5,207 nt of DNA from an uncultured Clostridia bacterium (GCA_937907605.1 CALCYI010000074.1:1-5207); one strand, 5' to 3'. Counted from the stretch's first letter, positions 1 to 5,207 are shown. The notes: a model not told the origin generated them from the letters alone. Translations and numbers: made by a program.

Positions 1-6
1 TTTATT

Positions 7-25
7 CCCCCAGTAGAACTGGGGG
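7..25 (+). terminator. Hairpin terminator, probably for a plus-strand gene left of the window
   Basis: A perfect 8-bp stem (CCCCCAGT / ACTGGGGG) closes a 3-base AGA loop. On the plus strand it is followed by TTTATT, a moderate T-rich tail. On the minus strand the stem is followed by AATAAA, which is poor in T, so the signal favours plus-strand transcription. The hairpin is flanked on both sides by TTTATT. No coding region is visible to its left in this window, so the gene it would serve is outside. It could instead be a dispersed palindromic repeat. Confidence 0.6.
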
Positions 26-52
26 TTTATTCTGTGCTGAAGACCAATAATT

Positions 53-83
53 AAAACGACCACTTGAATACTGTGGTCGTTTT
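53..83. terminator. Bidirectional intrinsic terminator downstream of the tRNA
   Basis: The arms at 53-63 and 73-83 are perfectly complementary over 11 bp, with the GC-rich core ACGACCAC / GTGGTCGT and a 9-base loop. On the plus strand the core is followed by six T residues. On the minus strand it is followed by TTTTAATTATT. The hairpin begins 5 bases after the CCA end of the tRNA, so it should terminate the minus-strand tRNA transcript, and also any plus-strand transcript that passes the hairpin at 7-25. Confidence 0.8.
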
Positions 84-87
84 TTCT

Positions 88-164
88 TGGTGGGCCATCA
101 GGGACTCGAACCCCGGACCGACCGGTTATGAGCCGGTTGCTCTAACCAACTGAGCTAATGGCCC
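88..164 (-). tRNA. tRNA with CAT anticodon, probably tRNA-Ile2 (lysidine type); elongator tRNA-Met is the alternative
   Basis: Read on the minus strand this is a complete 77-nt tRNA. It has a 7-bp acceptor stem (GGGCCAT / ATGGCCC), a 4-bp D stem, a 5-bp anticodon stem (ACCGG / CCGGT) around the loop CTCATAA, a 5-nt variable loop, a T arm with TTCGAGT, discriminator A73, and CCA encoded at 90-88. The anticodon CAT is at 130-128. It is not the initiator tRNA, because the first acceptor pair is a normal G1-C72. The acceptor has C4-G69 and C5-G68 pairs, the determinants known in E. coli for TilS, which converts the CAU anticodon to lysidine-AU for reading AUA. Together with the close resemblance of the anticodon arm to Bacillus tRNA-Ile2, this favours tRNA-Ile2. 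Automatic tools often call such genes Met. Confidence is near certain for the tRNA and about 0.7 for the Ile2 identity. Confidence 0.95.
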
Positions 165-169
165 AAATA

Positions 170-216
170 AATGGTATTATATCCGCCGCCTCAAGCGACT
201 ATGATATAATACCATT
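170..216. repeat. 13-bp perfect inverted repeat overlapping the tRNA promoter
   Basis: AATGGTATTATAT at 170-182 is the exact reverse complement of 204-216, separated by 21 bases containing a GC-rich run (CCGCCGCC). One arm contains the -10 box of the predicted tRNA promoter. The other arm contains a second TATAAT on the minus strand at 181-176, just upstream of the tRNA. In RNA reading through from the gene at 963-247, the repeat could form an AU-rich hairpin followed by TATTT. No other terminator is visible between that gene and the tRNA. Whether it acts as a weak terminator, a binding site, or neither cannot be decided from sequence. Confidence 0.6.
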
Positions 217-234
217 AAAAATCGGTTAAGTCAA
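206..234 (-). promoter_or_regulatory. Predicted sigma-A promoter of the tRNA
   Basis: On the minus strand there is TTGACT at 234-229 (5 of 6 matches to TTGACA), a 17-base spacer, and TATTAT at 211-206 (5 of 6 matches to TATAAT). Transcription would start near 199, leaving a leader of about 35 nt before the mature tRNA end at 164, to be removed by RNase P. The -10 box lies within the inverted repeat at 170-216. A second TATAAT at 181-176 has only a weak -35 at the proper distance. Confidence 0.7.
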
Positions 235-246
235 TAGTTATTTTTA

Positions 247-963
247 CTAACTAATGAGAATTGACGCGGCTATAAGATACTGCGCGGCATAGTAGGTAAA
301 GTGATTGGTAAAATAATGAATCGGCTTATCCTGTCCCTCTCCGAAGTATGTTCCGCTTAGGATTAAATCGGAGAGCATAAACATCAGCGCGCCGACAGTC
401 AGTACGATATACGGCTTCTCAAAGCCTGAAATAATCATAGCGGCAATACTTAACGCGGTAGTGAGCGCGAGGAAGATTGTATAAAGGAATACAATAAACT
501 TATACTTGCCAAATTCATACCTTGTAATCTTAGCGGATAAAAGATTAAGAACGCTGAAAACTATGCAGCACGCAAGACAGATGAGAATAACGGGAGCCTT
601 AAGCTTCGCTTTATAGATAATCGCCGCCTGATAAAACACGTGACCGATAAGGAAGAATACAAAGCCGCTGAGCATATAGCCGTCCTTGTGGTCCTCATGT
701 ATTCCCTTTAAATCAAGCGTTATATCGCCGCACATACCGAGCGCACCGCCAAAGATAATAAGCCCTGCGTATAGGTAATTATCGGGATTACAGATTAAAG
801 CTGCAACGCCCGTGAGAATAAAGCAGAGGCTTGAAGCAATCTTAATCATTACGTTGCTTACGCTGAAGCCCTTAGCCCTTCTAATACAGAATATCAGCGT
901 TACTATACATCCGCAACCCAGAACAACAAAGTACGGAATACCAAAATACTGTAATTGTGACAT
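247..963 (-). CDS. YhhN/TMEM86-family membrane protein, predicted lysoplasmalogenase
   Basis: This 238-residue protein is almost entirely hydrophobic, with about eight predicted membrane helices (roughly residues 7-27, 39-58, 63-83, 96-117, 123-143, 155-175, 183-203 and 216-237). Family landmarks are visible: CGD with Asp80 at the end of helix 3, IGHVFY with His108 in helix 4, LMFMLSDLIL with Asp199 in helix 7, and YYAAQYLI in helix 8. This pattern fits the YhhN family, whose characterised members hydrolyse the vinyl ether bond of lysoplasmalogens to a fatty aldehyde and a glycerophospho-headgroup. The conserved acidic residues are thought to be catalytic. Length is normal for the family. The ATG at 963 is well placed behind GAGGGGA (977-971, 7-base gap), and the stop is TAG. 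It has its own promoter in the 90-bp gap after the lipase gene, and no strong terminator separates the two, so read-through from the lipase is also likely. Plasmalogens occur in many anaerobic Clostridia, which makes the activity plausible, but the substrate here is inferred. Confidence 0.85.
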   Translation of the reverse strand: MSQLQYFGIPYFVVLGCGCIVTLIFCIRRAKGFSVSNVMIKIASSLCFILTGVAALICNPDNYLYAGLIIFGGALGMCGDITLDLKGIHEDHKDGYMLSGFVFFLIGHVFYQAAIIYKAKLKAPVILICLACCIVFSVLNLLSAKITRYEFGKYKFIVFLYTIFLALTTALSIAAMIISGFEKPYIVLTVGALMFMLSDLILSGTYFGEGQDKPIHYFTNHFTYYAAQYLIAASILIS

Positions 964-970
964 AAATTCA

Positions 971-977
971 TCCCCTC
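971..977 (-). promoter_or_regulatory. Ribosome binding site of the YhhN-family gene
   Basis: GAGGGGA on the minus strand lies 7 bases before the ATG at 963-961, which fixes the start. A 9-bp AT-only inverted repeat (979-987 / 996-1004) ends immediately upstream of it. Confidence 0.85.
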
Positions 978-978
978 A

Positions 979-1004
979 TAATTATAAACAAAATGTTATA
1001 ATTA
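979..1004 (-). repeat. Short AT-rich inverted repeat in the leader of the YhhN-family gene
   Basis: TAATTATAA at 979-987 is perfectly complementary to TTATAATTA at 996-1004, with an 8-base loop. It lies in the predicted 5' untranslated region, adjacent to the ribosome binding site. The stem has no GC pair and would be weak in RNA. A perfect 9-bp repeat could also arise by chance in such AT-rich sequence, so no function is claimed. Confidence 0.4.
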
Positions 1005-1021
1005 AACTTTTGTCTAATAAT

Positions 1022-1050
1022 ACTATATCACATATTACAGTATATGTAAA
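1022..1050 (-). promoter_or_regulatory. Predicted sigma-A promoter of the YhhN-family gene
   Basis: On the minus strand there is TTTACA at 1050-1045 (5 of 6 matches), a 17-base spacer, and TATAGT at 1027-1022 (5 of 6 matches) preceded by TGTGA, giving an extended -10 (TG-A-TATAGT). The start would be near 1015, about 50 nt before the ATG. The -35 box lies 4 to 9 bases past the lipase stop codon. The spacer holds a small inverted repeat, ACATAT / ATATGT (1030-1035 / 1042-1047), which could be an operator half-site pair or chance. The 11-mer ATATGTGATAT (1035-1025) recurs exactly in the lipase promoter. Confidence 0.7.
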
Positions 1051-1053
1051 TAA

Positions 1054-2394
1054 TTATTTGTTTGTATTTTCTATCAAAGCATTTTCGCCAAGTGCAAGAA
1101 GATAAGCGCTGTATGTATCGGGGCGATGGCTGTCGCTGAAATAGGTTGCGCCTATTTTATTGCCCGTTGCGCCGCCCAGCCCCTCATTGAATACAAAAAA
1201 GCCGGAAATCTTACGAAGCTTACTTGAAGTACCTAACAAATCAACAGCGCTGAACAGGAGCATATACATAGCTTTATTAACCGCCGCCAATTCCTCCTCG
1301 GTGCTTCCACCCGCGATATATGCGCAAAGCGTATTCTTAAAGTATTCATAAACAGTTACGCTCTTGAAGCATTCCCTCATTTTTATAGCGTAGAAGCTGT
1401 CGAAATCGGTTACGGAATCCGCCACGACGCCTGTTACGTTTTCAGCCGTTCTGTTACCCTTCTTATACGGGTGGTACTCGCGGTCTCTTACGAATACCTT
1501 ATAATATTGCTGTAAATCCGCCTTAACGTCAGCATAATTCTTCGGACTTAAATTATCTGTGCCAAGAAGACTGAATTTTCTGCCATACTTATCAAAACCG
1601 TTTTTAGCGGGAAATACCATCGTTACGAAATCCTCAGGATTAAGAATATTGAATATCCTGTCATATTCGGGATTGTCGTCGATAGCGCTTACTGCAATAG
1701 GATTAGGGGTTGCAAGACAGTAGGTAAAGTAGTTCTCATTTTTAATCTTATGAGAGCCGAAGCCTTGAGTCTTATTAAATACTTTAGCTGCAAGAAGGTT
1801 TGCTGCGGCAGCACCTCTGGAATGTCCCATTACCAGCATTTTAGTTTCATACTCGCTCGGATATTTATCCATATATGCAGTAAGCTGCTGATACATATAA
1901 TCCCTTGCGTCTGCAAAGCCGAGGTGAACTATTCCCTTTTCATCGTTTCCTGCATAGCCGAGACCGCCGTTAGCCTCTCTATCGACGCCGTTCGGATCGA
2001 AGTTTGAGAACCACTGTCTCTTATATGAGCCCATAAATGCAGTAAAGATAAAATTAAATTTTCCGCTCGGGAGTTCAATTTCCTTTCTGGCGGTATAATA
2101 GCTCATCTCATCACGCTTGGCACAGCTATTAATTTCAATGTCAGTAAAGCCAAGACCGCGCAGCGCATTTTCCAAATTTGGCTGACGGCAGTTAAAGCCG
2201 GTGTCAGTAACCTCCTCAGTTATCTCAGGCGTGTCATACCCAAGAACAGCCATTAACGCGCAGAAAGTTGCTAAATCATAATTGAATTCCTTTGAATCCT
2301 TTTCAAACCAGCCGTAATCAATATTGACCTCAGCCGTTCCGGGTATACCGTCGCACATATAGTCCGTGGTATATTTTCTCTTTAAATTTTCCAT
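1054..2394 (-). CDS. Class 3 lipase-type alpha/beta-hydrolase, cytoplasmic
   Basis: This 446-residue protein has the serine-hydrolase nucleophile elbow VMGHSRG, with Ser192, followed by the small-residue helix AAAANLLAAK. It is preceded by the strand NFIFTAFMGSY (residues 114-124), where class 3 lipases place the oxyanion-hole region. The likely catalytic Asp is Asp255 in NILNPEDFVTMV, and the likely His is His423 in SDSHRPDTY near the C-terminus. The layout fits the lipase-3/Mbeg1-like (DUF2974) group of Firmicutes. The 168 residues between Asp255 and His423 form a largely helical, charged insertion that may be a lid or substrate-binding region. No signal peptide or membrane helix is seen, so it should act in the cytoplasm or at the inner membrane face. 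The frame extends upstream to a GTG at 2436, but the ATG at 2394 is preferred because GAGGAG sits 7 bases before it and the GTG lies inside the promoter. The substrate is unknown. The downstream lysoplasmalogenase-like gene suggests a lipid. Confidence 0.82.
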   Translation of the reverse strand: MENLKRKYTTDYMCDGIPGTAEVNIDYGWFEKDSKEFNYDLATFCALMAVLGYDTPEITEEVTDTGFNCRQPNLENALRGLGFTDIEINSCAKRDEMSYYTARKEIELPSGKFNFIFTAFMGSYKRQWFSNFDPNGVDREANGGLGYAGNDEKGIVHLGFADARDYMYQQLTAYMDKYPSEYETKMLVMGHSRGAAAANLLAAKVFNKTQGFGSHKIKNENYFTYCLATPNPIAVSAIDDNPEYDRIFNILNPEDFVTMVFPAKNGFDKYGRKFSLLGTDNLSPKNYADVKADLQQYYKVFVRDREYHPYKKGNRTAENVTGVVADSVTDFDSFYAIKMRECFKSVTVYEYFKNTLCAYIAGGSTEEELAAVNKAMYMLLFSAVDLLGTSSKLRKISGFFVFNEGLGGATGNKIGATYFSDSHRPDTYSAYLLALGENALIENTNK

Positions 2395-2401
2395 AAAATT
2401 A

Positions 2402-2407
2402 CTCCTC
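2402..2407 (-). promoter_or_regulatory. Ribosome binding site that sets the lipase start
   Basis: GAGGAG on the minus strand is 7 bases upstream of the ATG at 2394-2392. This places the true start 14 codons inside the longest open frame, which begins at a GTG at 2436 that has no ribosome binding site and overlaps the -10 promoter region. Confidence 0.85.
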
Positions 2408-2426
2408 TGCAATATAATACATTTGT

Positions 2427-2455
2427 ATAATATCACATATCTGTAAAAAAGACAA
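2427..2455 (-). promoter_or_regulatory. Predicted sigma-A promoter of the lipase gene
   Basis: On the minus strand there is TTGTCT at 2455-2450 (4 of 6 matches), a 17-base spacer, and TATTAT at 2432-2427 preceded by TGTGA, an extended -10 (TG-A-TATTAT). Transcription would start near 2420, giving a leader of about 26 nt. The -35 box begins two bases after the T-run of the protease terminator, so the protease transcript ends directly where the next promoter begins. The 11-mer at 2440-2430 is identical to that in the promoter at 1022-1050. Confidence 0.7.
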
Positions 2456-2456
2456 G

Positions 2457-2483
2457 AAAAAAACCTCCCGAAGTATCGGGAGG
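2457..2483 (-). terminator. Intrinsic terminator of the protease gene
   Basis: On the minus strand CCTCCCGA (2483-2476) pairs perfectly with TCGGGAGG (2471-2464) around the tetraloop TACT, and is followed by seven T residues (2463-2457). This is a textbook factor-independent terminator, 24 bases past the protease stop codon. Confidence 0.92.
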
Positions 2484-2484
2484 C

Positions 2485-2508
2485 GGGAGCATTAATAATT
2501 ATGCTCCT
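2485..2508 (-). repeat. Second hairpin overlapping the protease stop codon
   Basis: On the minus strand GGAGCAT (2507-2501) pairs with ATGCTCC (2492-2486), with an 8-base AT-only loop and one further possible U-G pair (2508/2485). The stem takes in part of the TAG stop codon (2509-2507) and sits 2 bases before the terminator stem. It lacks its own T-run, so it probably supports the terminator or protects the 3' end of the transcript. Confidence 0.6.
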
Positions 2509-5207
2509 ACTTTGCTCTTTTCATTATATACGCTAAATCCTTTGCATTAACAATGCCATCATTGTTTAAGTCGAGGAGCGGGAAGTTGTGGTCGTTCAGG
2601 TGATCGGCGAAGCTGACGCGGTAATACTCATTGCATTTAAGACAGCGGAATACAACGATATTATCGTTTGGAACAGAAACGGTATATACAATCTGCCAAT
2701 TATGCTCGCAGTCGTTTTCCGGTTCCGACTCGTTTTCGCCTATGGTTAGTGGTGCAGAACGGAAGACCATCCCGTCAATATCTACACACCCACGCAGTTC
2801 ATTTTCGCCGATTACTTGGAAATAGGTGACACCGTCTTTTTCAAGCGGACGACCAATGGTCGTCCCTACGGCAGAGCCCTCCGCTGAATACGCAATTACA
2901 TCGGCATACCACTCAATATCGTCAATATTATTCCACCCAAATTCAAAGACGGTATTGCCGTTTTCGTCGGTATGCGTACCTATAGTATCCACCATGGTAT
3001 CGCTGTCCGTAAATTCAAATCCATTGGTAATTGCCATCGTCTCAGCAACTGAGTCTTTAGGAGCTATAACTCGAACGCTATAAGTTTTGTTTTTTTGTTT
3101 CAAATCATTACTATATTCAATTAAATTGTTAAGGTAGTATTTAACTTGATTATTTGTACCCCAAGGAACATTATTCAATGTTTCCGCCATCGGCGCAAAT
3201 ACTGTTTGCAATTGGAAATCAGTATAAAAAGCATCATGGCTGATGTTTTTTACTTTCGGCATATATACCACTTGTAGATTATCACACCAAGCAAATTGAC
3301 TGCCATTATCATACCCATCCTCCAACTCAATTAAATTAGGCAGATAGAGTTTTGTTATAGAACAACATACGCTTAGCGCTCCTCCCGACAAGTATTCTAC
3401 ACTCGGAAGATAGATTTCATTAGCATTTATCACCGTTCCCAAAGCATTTTCGCCAACACTTTTGGCTTTAGGTAAATTGACATTTACAGCGCTGTCCGCC
3501 ATATAAAAAGCCCATGCAGGCACCTCCGTTAATTCACAGCAGTTGATATCAATAAGCGAACGACAAAACCAGAAAGCGCATTCACCAAGATTATCAACCT
3601 TACTGATATCAATTTCACGAAGTTCTTCGCAGCTGTCAAAAGCATATTCGCTAATGGTTTTTATTCCGTTAGCATTTACGGAATATAGCTCCGCGCAGCC
3701 TTCAAATGCGTTATCTCCGATGATTTCAAGTGTATCCGGCAATTTAATCATTACCATATCGGAAAGCTTAAACACTTCTTTACCGATTCCCCTGACGGTT
3801 ACCCCGTTTATTACATTGGGTATGGTTAAATAATGGTTGTTTCCCCTATACTTGGTGACTATTCCTTCTTCGTTTATTTCAAACATATCATCGGGGTCTG
3901 GTGTTGTAATATAGTAGCGTGCTACCGTTTGTAAACTTTTTAGCTTTCCTGCCGAATACGCAGTAGCATGCAGTGTTGTTACCTTATCTATTGTGATTGG
4001 CTCGGTATACAGCGTTCCGTTAGTATTAGAGGCCCTTGCTCCGTTAAGCGTATAATAAATATCGGCTGAAGCGTCTGAACAGGTTATTTCAACTGTTATC
4101 GCGTCATGATATTTGCCGGTTTCCATACTGAATTCCGGTTGAGGAGAACGATTTTGACCATAACTAGATATTTCTCCAATGTACAAGACGCTCATTGTAA
4201 GAAGTGGTTTCATAATGTCTATCGAATTCTCTTCAATAATACTACACACGTCATCACAATTAAGATCTGGAGAACGACTCAAAATAAGAGCAGAGGCGGC
4301 TGCAGCAAAAGGGCATGCCATTGATGTACCACTATATGATTTATAACTATTACCGGGAACGGTACTATTAATATCAACACCCGGTGCTACTACATCAATC
4401 ATTGCACCCCAATTAGTCCAATATGGAGGAACCCACTCTTCATCCATAGCTGCAACAGTAATACATTCGTTAATGCCGGCCGGAGTGAACTCTTTTGCGT
4501 CCATTCCGCTGTTTCCAGCAGATACACAAACGGTTACATCGTGTTCTGTTGCATAGTGCACCGCATCCTCCATTGCCGAACTTTTACCTTGCATACCCAA
4601 ACTCATATTGATTACTTTGTTACCGTCTTCTGTTGCTTGATAAACTGCTATTACAGCATCTATGATATCGCCACTACCGTTACTATTTAAAACCTTGTAT
4701 CCTCTGATTTTAACGTTTTCTGTCGTATTGTCCGCAACAATACCGGCGACATGGGTTCCGTGGCCTTTATCATCCATTTCGGAATTTTCTTCTCCCGAAC
4801 CACTATGATTATATTCCGTTCTAATCACTCTATCTTTTAAGAACTCGTGTTCATAGTCAATTCCGGTATCAATGATTGCTACATCAATTTCAGGCAATGA
4901 ATTCACATCGCCAAGATAGTCTATATAGTCATCTACACCGATTACCTCGCTACCCCAAGAGAGATGTTCACCATATGATTTTGAAGAACTACTTATTTTA
5001 TCATCAAGAGTAGTCACAATTTTACAGGATTCCACATATTCTGTGTTTTTCGCTTTTTGATAGTATTCTAATGCTTCTGCGGCACTAGTTGAATTATCGA
5101 ATTGTATGATATGTAAGTCATTATATCCTTCAACAATATCTACGCCGTCCAAAATCGGAATATCGTGTTTGGATTTGACAATCAGGCGGTTAGAAACGGG
5201 CTCGTCC
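2507..5207 (-). CDS. Secreted subtilisin-family (S8) protease with CHB_HEX_C-like, BspA-type LRR and dockerin-like C-terminal modules; 5' end outside window
   Basis: The frame is open to the window edge; 899 residues are visible, numbered here from the first complete codon (5206-5204). Residues 1-65 resemble a subtilase propeptide (RLIVKSK, VDIVEGYNDLHIIQF, AEALEYYQ). The S8 domain spans about 106-330, with catalytic Asp113 (AIIDTGIDYEHE), His149 (GHGTHVAGIVAD), oxyanion Asn232 (SAGNSG) and Ser295 (GTSMACP), all intact. Residues 356-433 match the chitobiase C-terminal type beta module (IYYTLNG, TLHATAY). About 442-700 is a run of LRR_5/BspA repeats (pattern I..LP..L..I...AF..C..L). About 705-825 is a beta-rich region, possibly Ig-like. 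Cys833, His835, Cys855 and Cys858 form a zinc-ribbon-like knot. The end carries one dockerin-type calcium loop, DLNNDGIVNAKD (879-890). No LPXTG or membrane anchor is seen. The signal peptide and propeptide start must lie beyond 5207. The role is probably extracellular proteolysis with surface or matrix binding through the repeats; the substrate is unknown. The stop is TAG. Confidence 0.93.
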   Translation of the reverse strand, partial: DEPVSNRLIVKSKHDIPILDGVDIVEGYNDLHIIQFDNSTSAAEALEYYQKAKNTEYVESCKIVTTLDDKISSSSKSYGEHLSWGSEVIGVDDYIDYLGDVNSLPEIDVAIIDTGIDYEHEFLKDRVIRTEYNHSGSGEENSEMDDKGHGTHVAGIVADNTTENVKIRGYKVLNSNGSGDIIDAVIAVYQATEDGNKVINMSLGMQGKSSAMEDAVHYATEHDVTVCVSAGNSGMDAKEFTPAGINECITVAAMDEEWVPPYWTNWGAMIDVVAPGVDINSTVPGNSYKSYSGTSMACPFAAAASALILSRSPDLNCDDVCSIIEENSIDIMKPLLTMSVLYIGEISSYGQNRSPQPEFSMETGKYHDAITVEITCSDASADIYYTLNGARASNTNGTLYTEPITIDKVTTLHATAYSAGKLKSLQTVARYYITTPDPDDMFEINEEGIVTKYRGNNHYLTIPNVINGVTVRGIGKEVFKLSDMVMIKLPDTLEIIGDNAFEGCAELYSVNANGIKTISEYAFDSCEELREIDISKVDNLGECAFWFCRSLIDINCCELTEVPAWAFYMADSAVNVNLPKAKSVGENALGTVINANEIYLPSVEYLSGGALSVCCSITKLYLPNLIELEDGYDNGSQFAWCDNLQVVYMPKVKNISHDAFYTDFQLQTVFAPMAETLNNVPWGTNNQVKYYLNNLIEYSNDLKQKNKTYSVRVIAPKDSVAETMAITNGFEFTDSDTMVDTIGTHTDENGNTVFEFGWNNIDDIEWYADVIAYSAEGSAVGTTIGRPLEKDGVTYFQVIGENELRGCVDIDGMVFRSAPLTIGENESEPENDCEHNWQIVYTVSVPNDNIVVFRCLKCNEYYRVSFADHLNDHNFPLLDLNNDGIVNAKDLAYIMKRAK
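2847..2865. repeat. Perfect 19-bp palindrome inside the protease coding frame
   Basis: GGACGACCA (2847-2855) and TGGTCGTCC (2857-2865) are exact reverse complements around a single A. The palindrome encodes residues 781-787 (VGTTIGRP region) in the beta-rich module after the leucine-rich repeats. Its flanks on the minus strand, CCGTAG before and GCTTG after, give it the look of the short intergenic palindromes (TAGGGGCG...CGCCC type) that I recall as common in gut Clostridia genomes. The match to that repeat class is from memory and was not checked. The palindrome itself is directly visible. Confidence 0.7.

Noticed and set aside
1030..1047. ACATAT/ATATGT hairpin as a terminator of the lipase gene
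   Set aside because: The stem is only 6 bp and AT-rich, with no T-run after it, and it falls within the spacer of the next promoter. It is better read as promoter sequence.
812..1105. Plus-strand 97-codon frame crossing the gap between the lipase and YhhN-family genes
   Set aside because: It runs antisense through the ends of two well-supported genes and their promoter, has no good ribosome binding site, and its translation has no recognisable domain.
2395..2436. Longer lipase starting at the GTG at 2436
   Set aside because: There is no ribosome binding site before the GTG, and the extra 14 codons overlap the predicted -10 box and leader. The ATG at 2394 has a strong, well-spaced GAGGAG.
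2631..3083. Two consecutive plus-strand frames antisense to the protease C-terminus
   Set aside because: They lie wholly opposite a coding region with clear domain matches, and the translations are serine- and proline-rich in the way expected of an antisense shadow.
3400..3850. Possible tandem DNA repeat in the leucine-rich region
   Set aside because: The periodicity of about 22 residues is visible only at protein level. I saw no repeated DNA units, so neither recent duplication nor a CRISPR-like array is supported.
4106..4324. Plus-strand 72-codon frame antisense to the protease
   Set aside because: It overlaps the catalytic Ser region on the opposite strand, has no ribosome binding site, and its translation has no domain pattern.
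5150..5152. TTG as the start codon of the protease
   Set aside because: The frame stays open upstream to the window edge and the residues there (DEPVSNRLIVKSKHDIPI) are typical subtilase propeptide sequence. No ribosome binding site precedes the TTG. The gene starts outside the window.

Overview
The window looks like chromosomal DNA from a low-to-moderate-GC Gram-positive anaerobe of the Clostridia, most likely a gut Oscillospiraceae/Ruminococcus-type bacterium. The reasons are the strong GGAGG-type ribosome binding sites, sigma-A promoters with extended -10 boxes, compact intrinsic terminators, a tRNA gene with encoded CCA, and a large secreted protease joining a subtilase to BspA-type leucine-rich repeats and a dockerin-like calcium loop. 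The lineage call is inference from style and domain content, not a match to a known genome. All three protein genes and the tRNA are on the minus strand, so the window reads right to left.

Layout from right to left: (i) 5207-2507, the 3' part of a large subtilisin-family (S8) protease gene whose 5' end is outside the window. It ends in tandem hairpins, the second an intrinsic terminator. (ii) A promoter sits directly against that terminator and drives a 446-residue alpha/beta-hydrolase of the class 3 lipase type (2394-1054). (iii) A second, very similar promoter lies just after the lipase stop codon and drives an eight-helix YhhN/TMEM86-family membrane protein, a predicted lysoplasmalogenase (963-247). 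(iv) A third promoter, inside a 13-bp inverted repeat, drives a CAT-anticodon tRNA (164-88), probably the lysidine-modified tRNA-Ile2. (v) A bidirectional hairpin terminator ends the tRNA transcript, and a further hairpin at 7-25 probably ends a plus-strand gene to the left of the window.

The protease appears to be an independent, secreted or surface-associated function. The lipase and the YhhN protein could form a two-step route for ether-lipid (plasmalogen) turnover: deacylation to a lysoplasmalogen, then cleavage of the vinyl ether bond. That link is a hypothesis from adjacency, matching promoters and known family chemistry. No mobile element, CRISPR array or phage gene is visible, and no stretch longer than 300 bases lacks a gene. 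The most unusual observations are a perfect 19-bp palindrome of intergenic-repeat style inside the protease coding frame, the single half-dockerin at the protease C-terminus, and the possible lipase/lysoplasmalogenase pair. I saw no clear evidence of a wholly new system.
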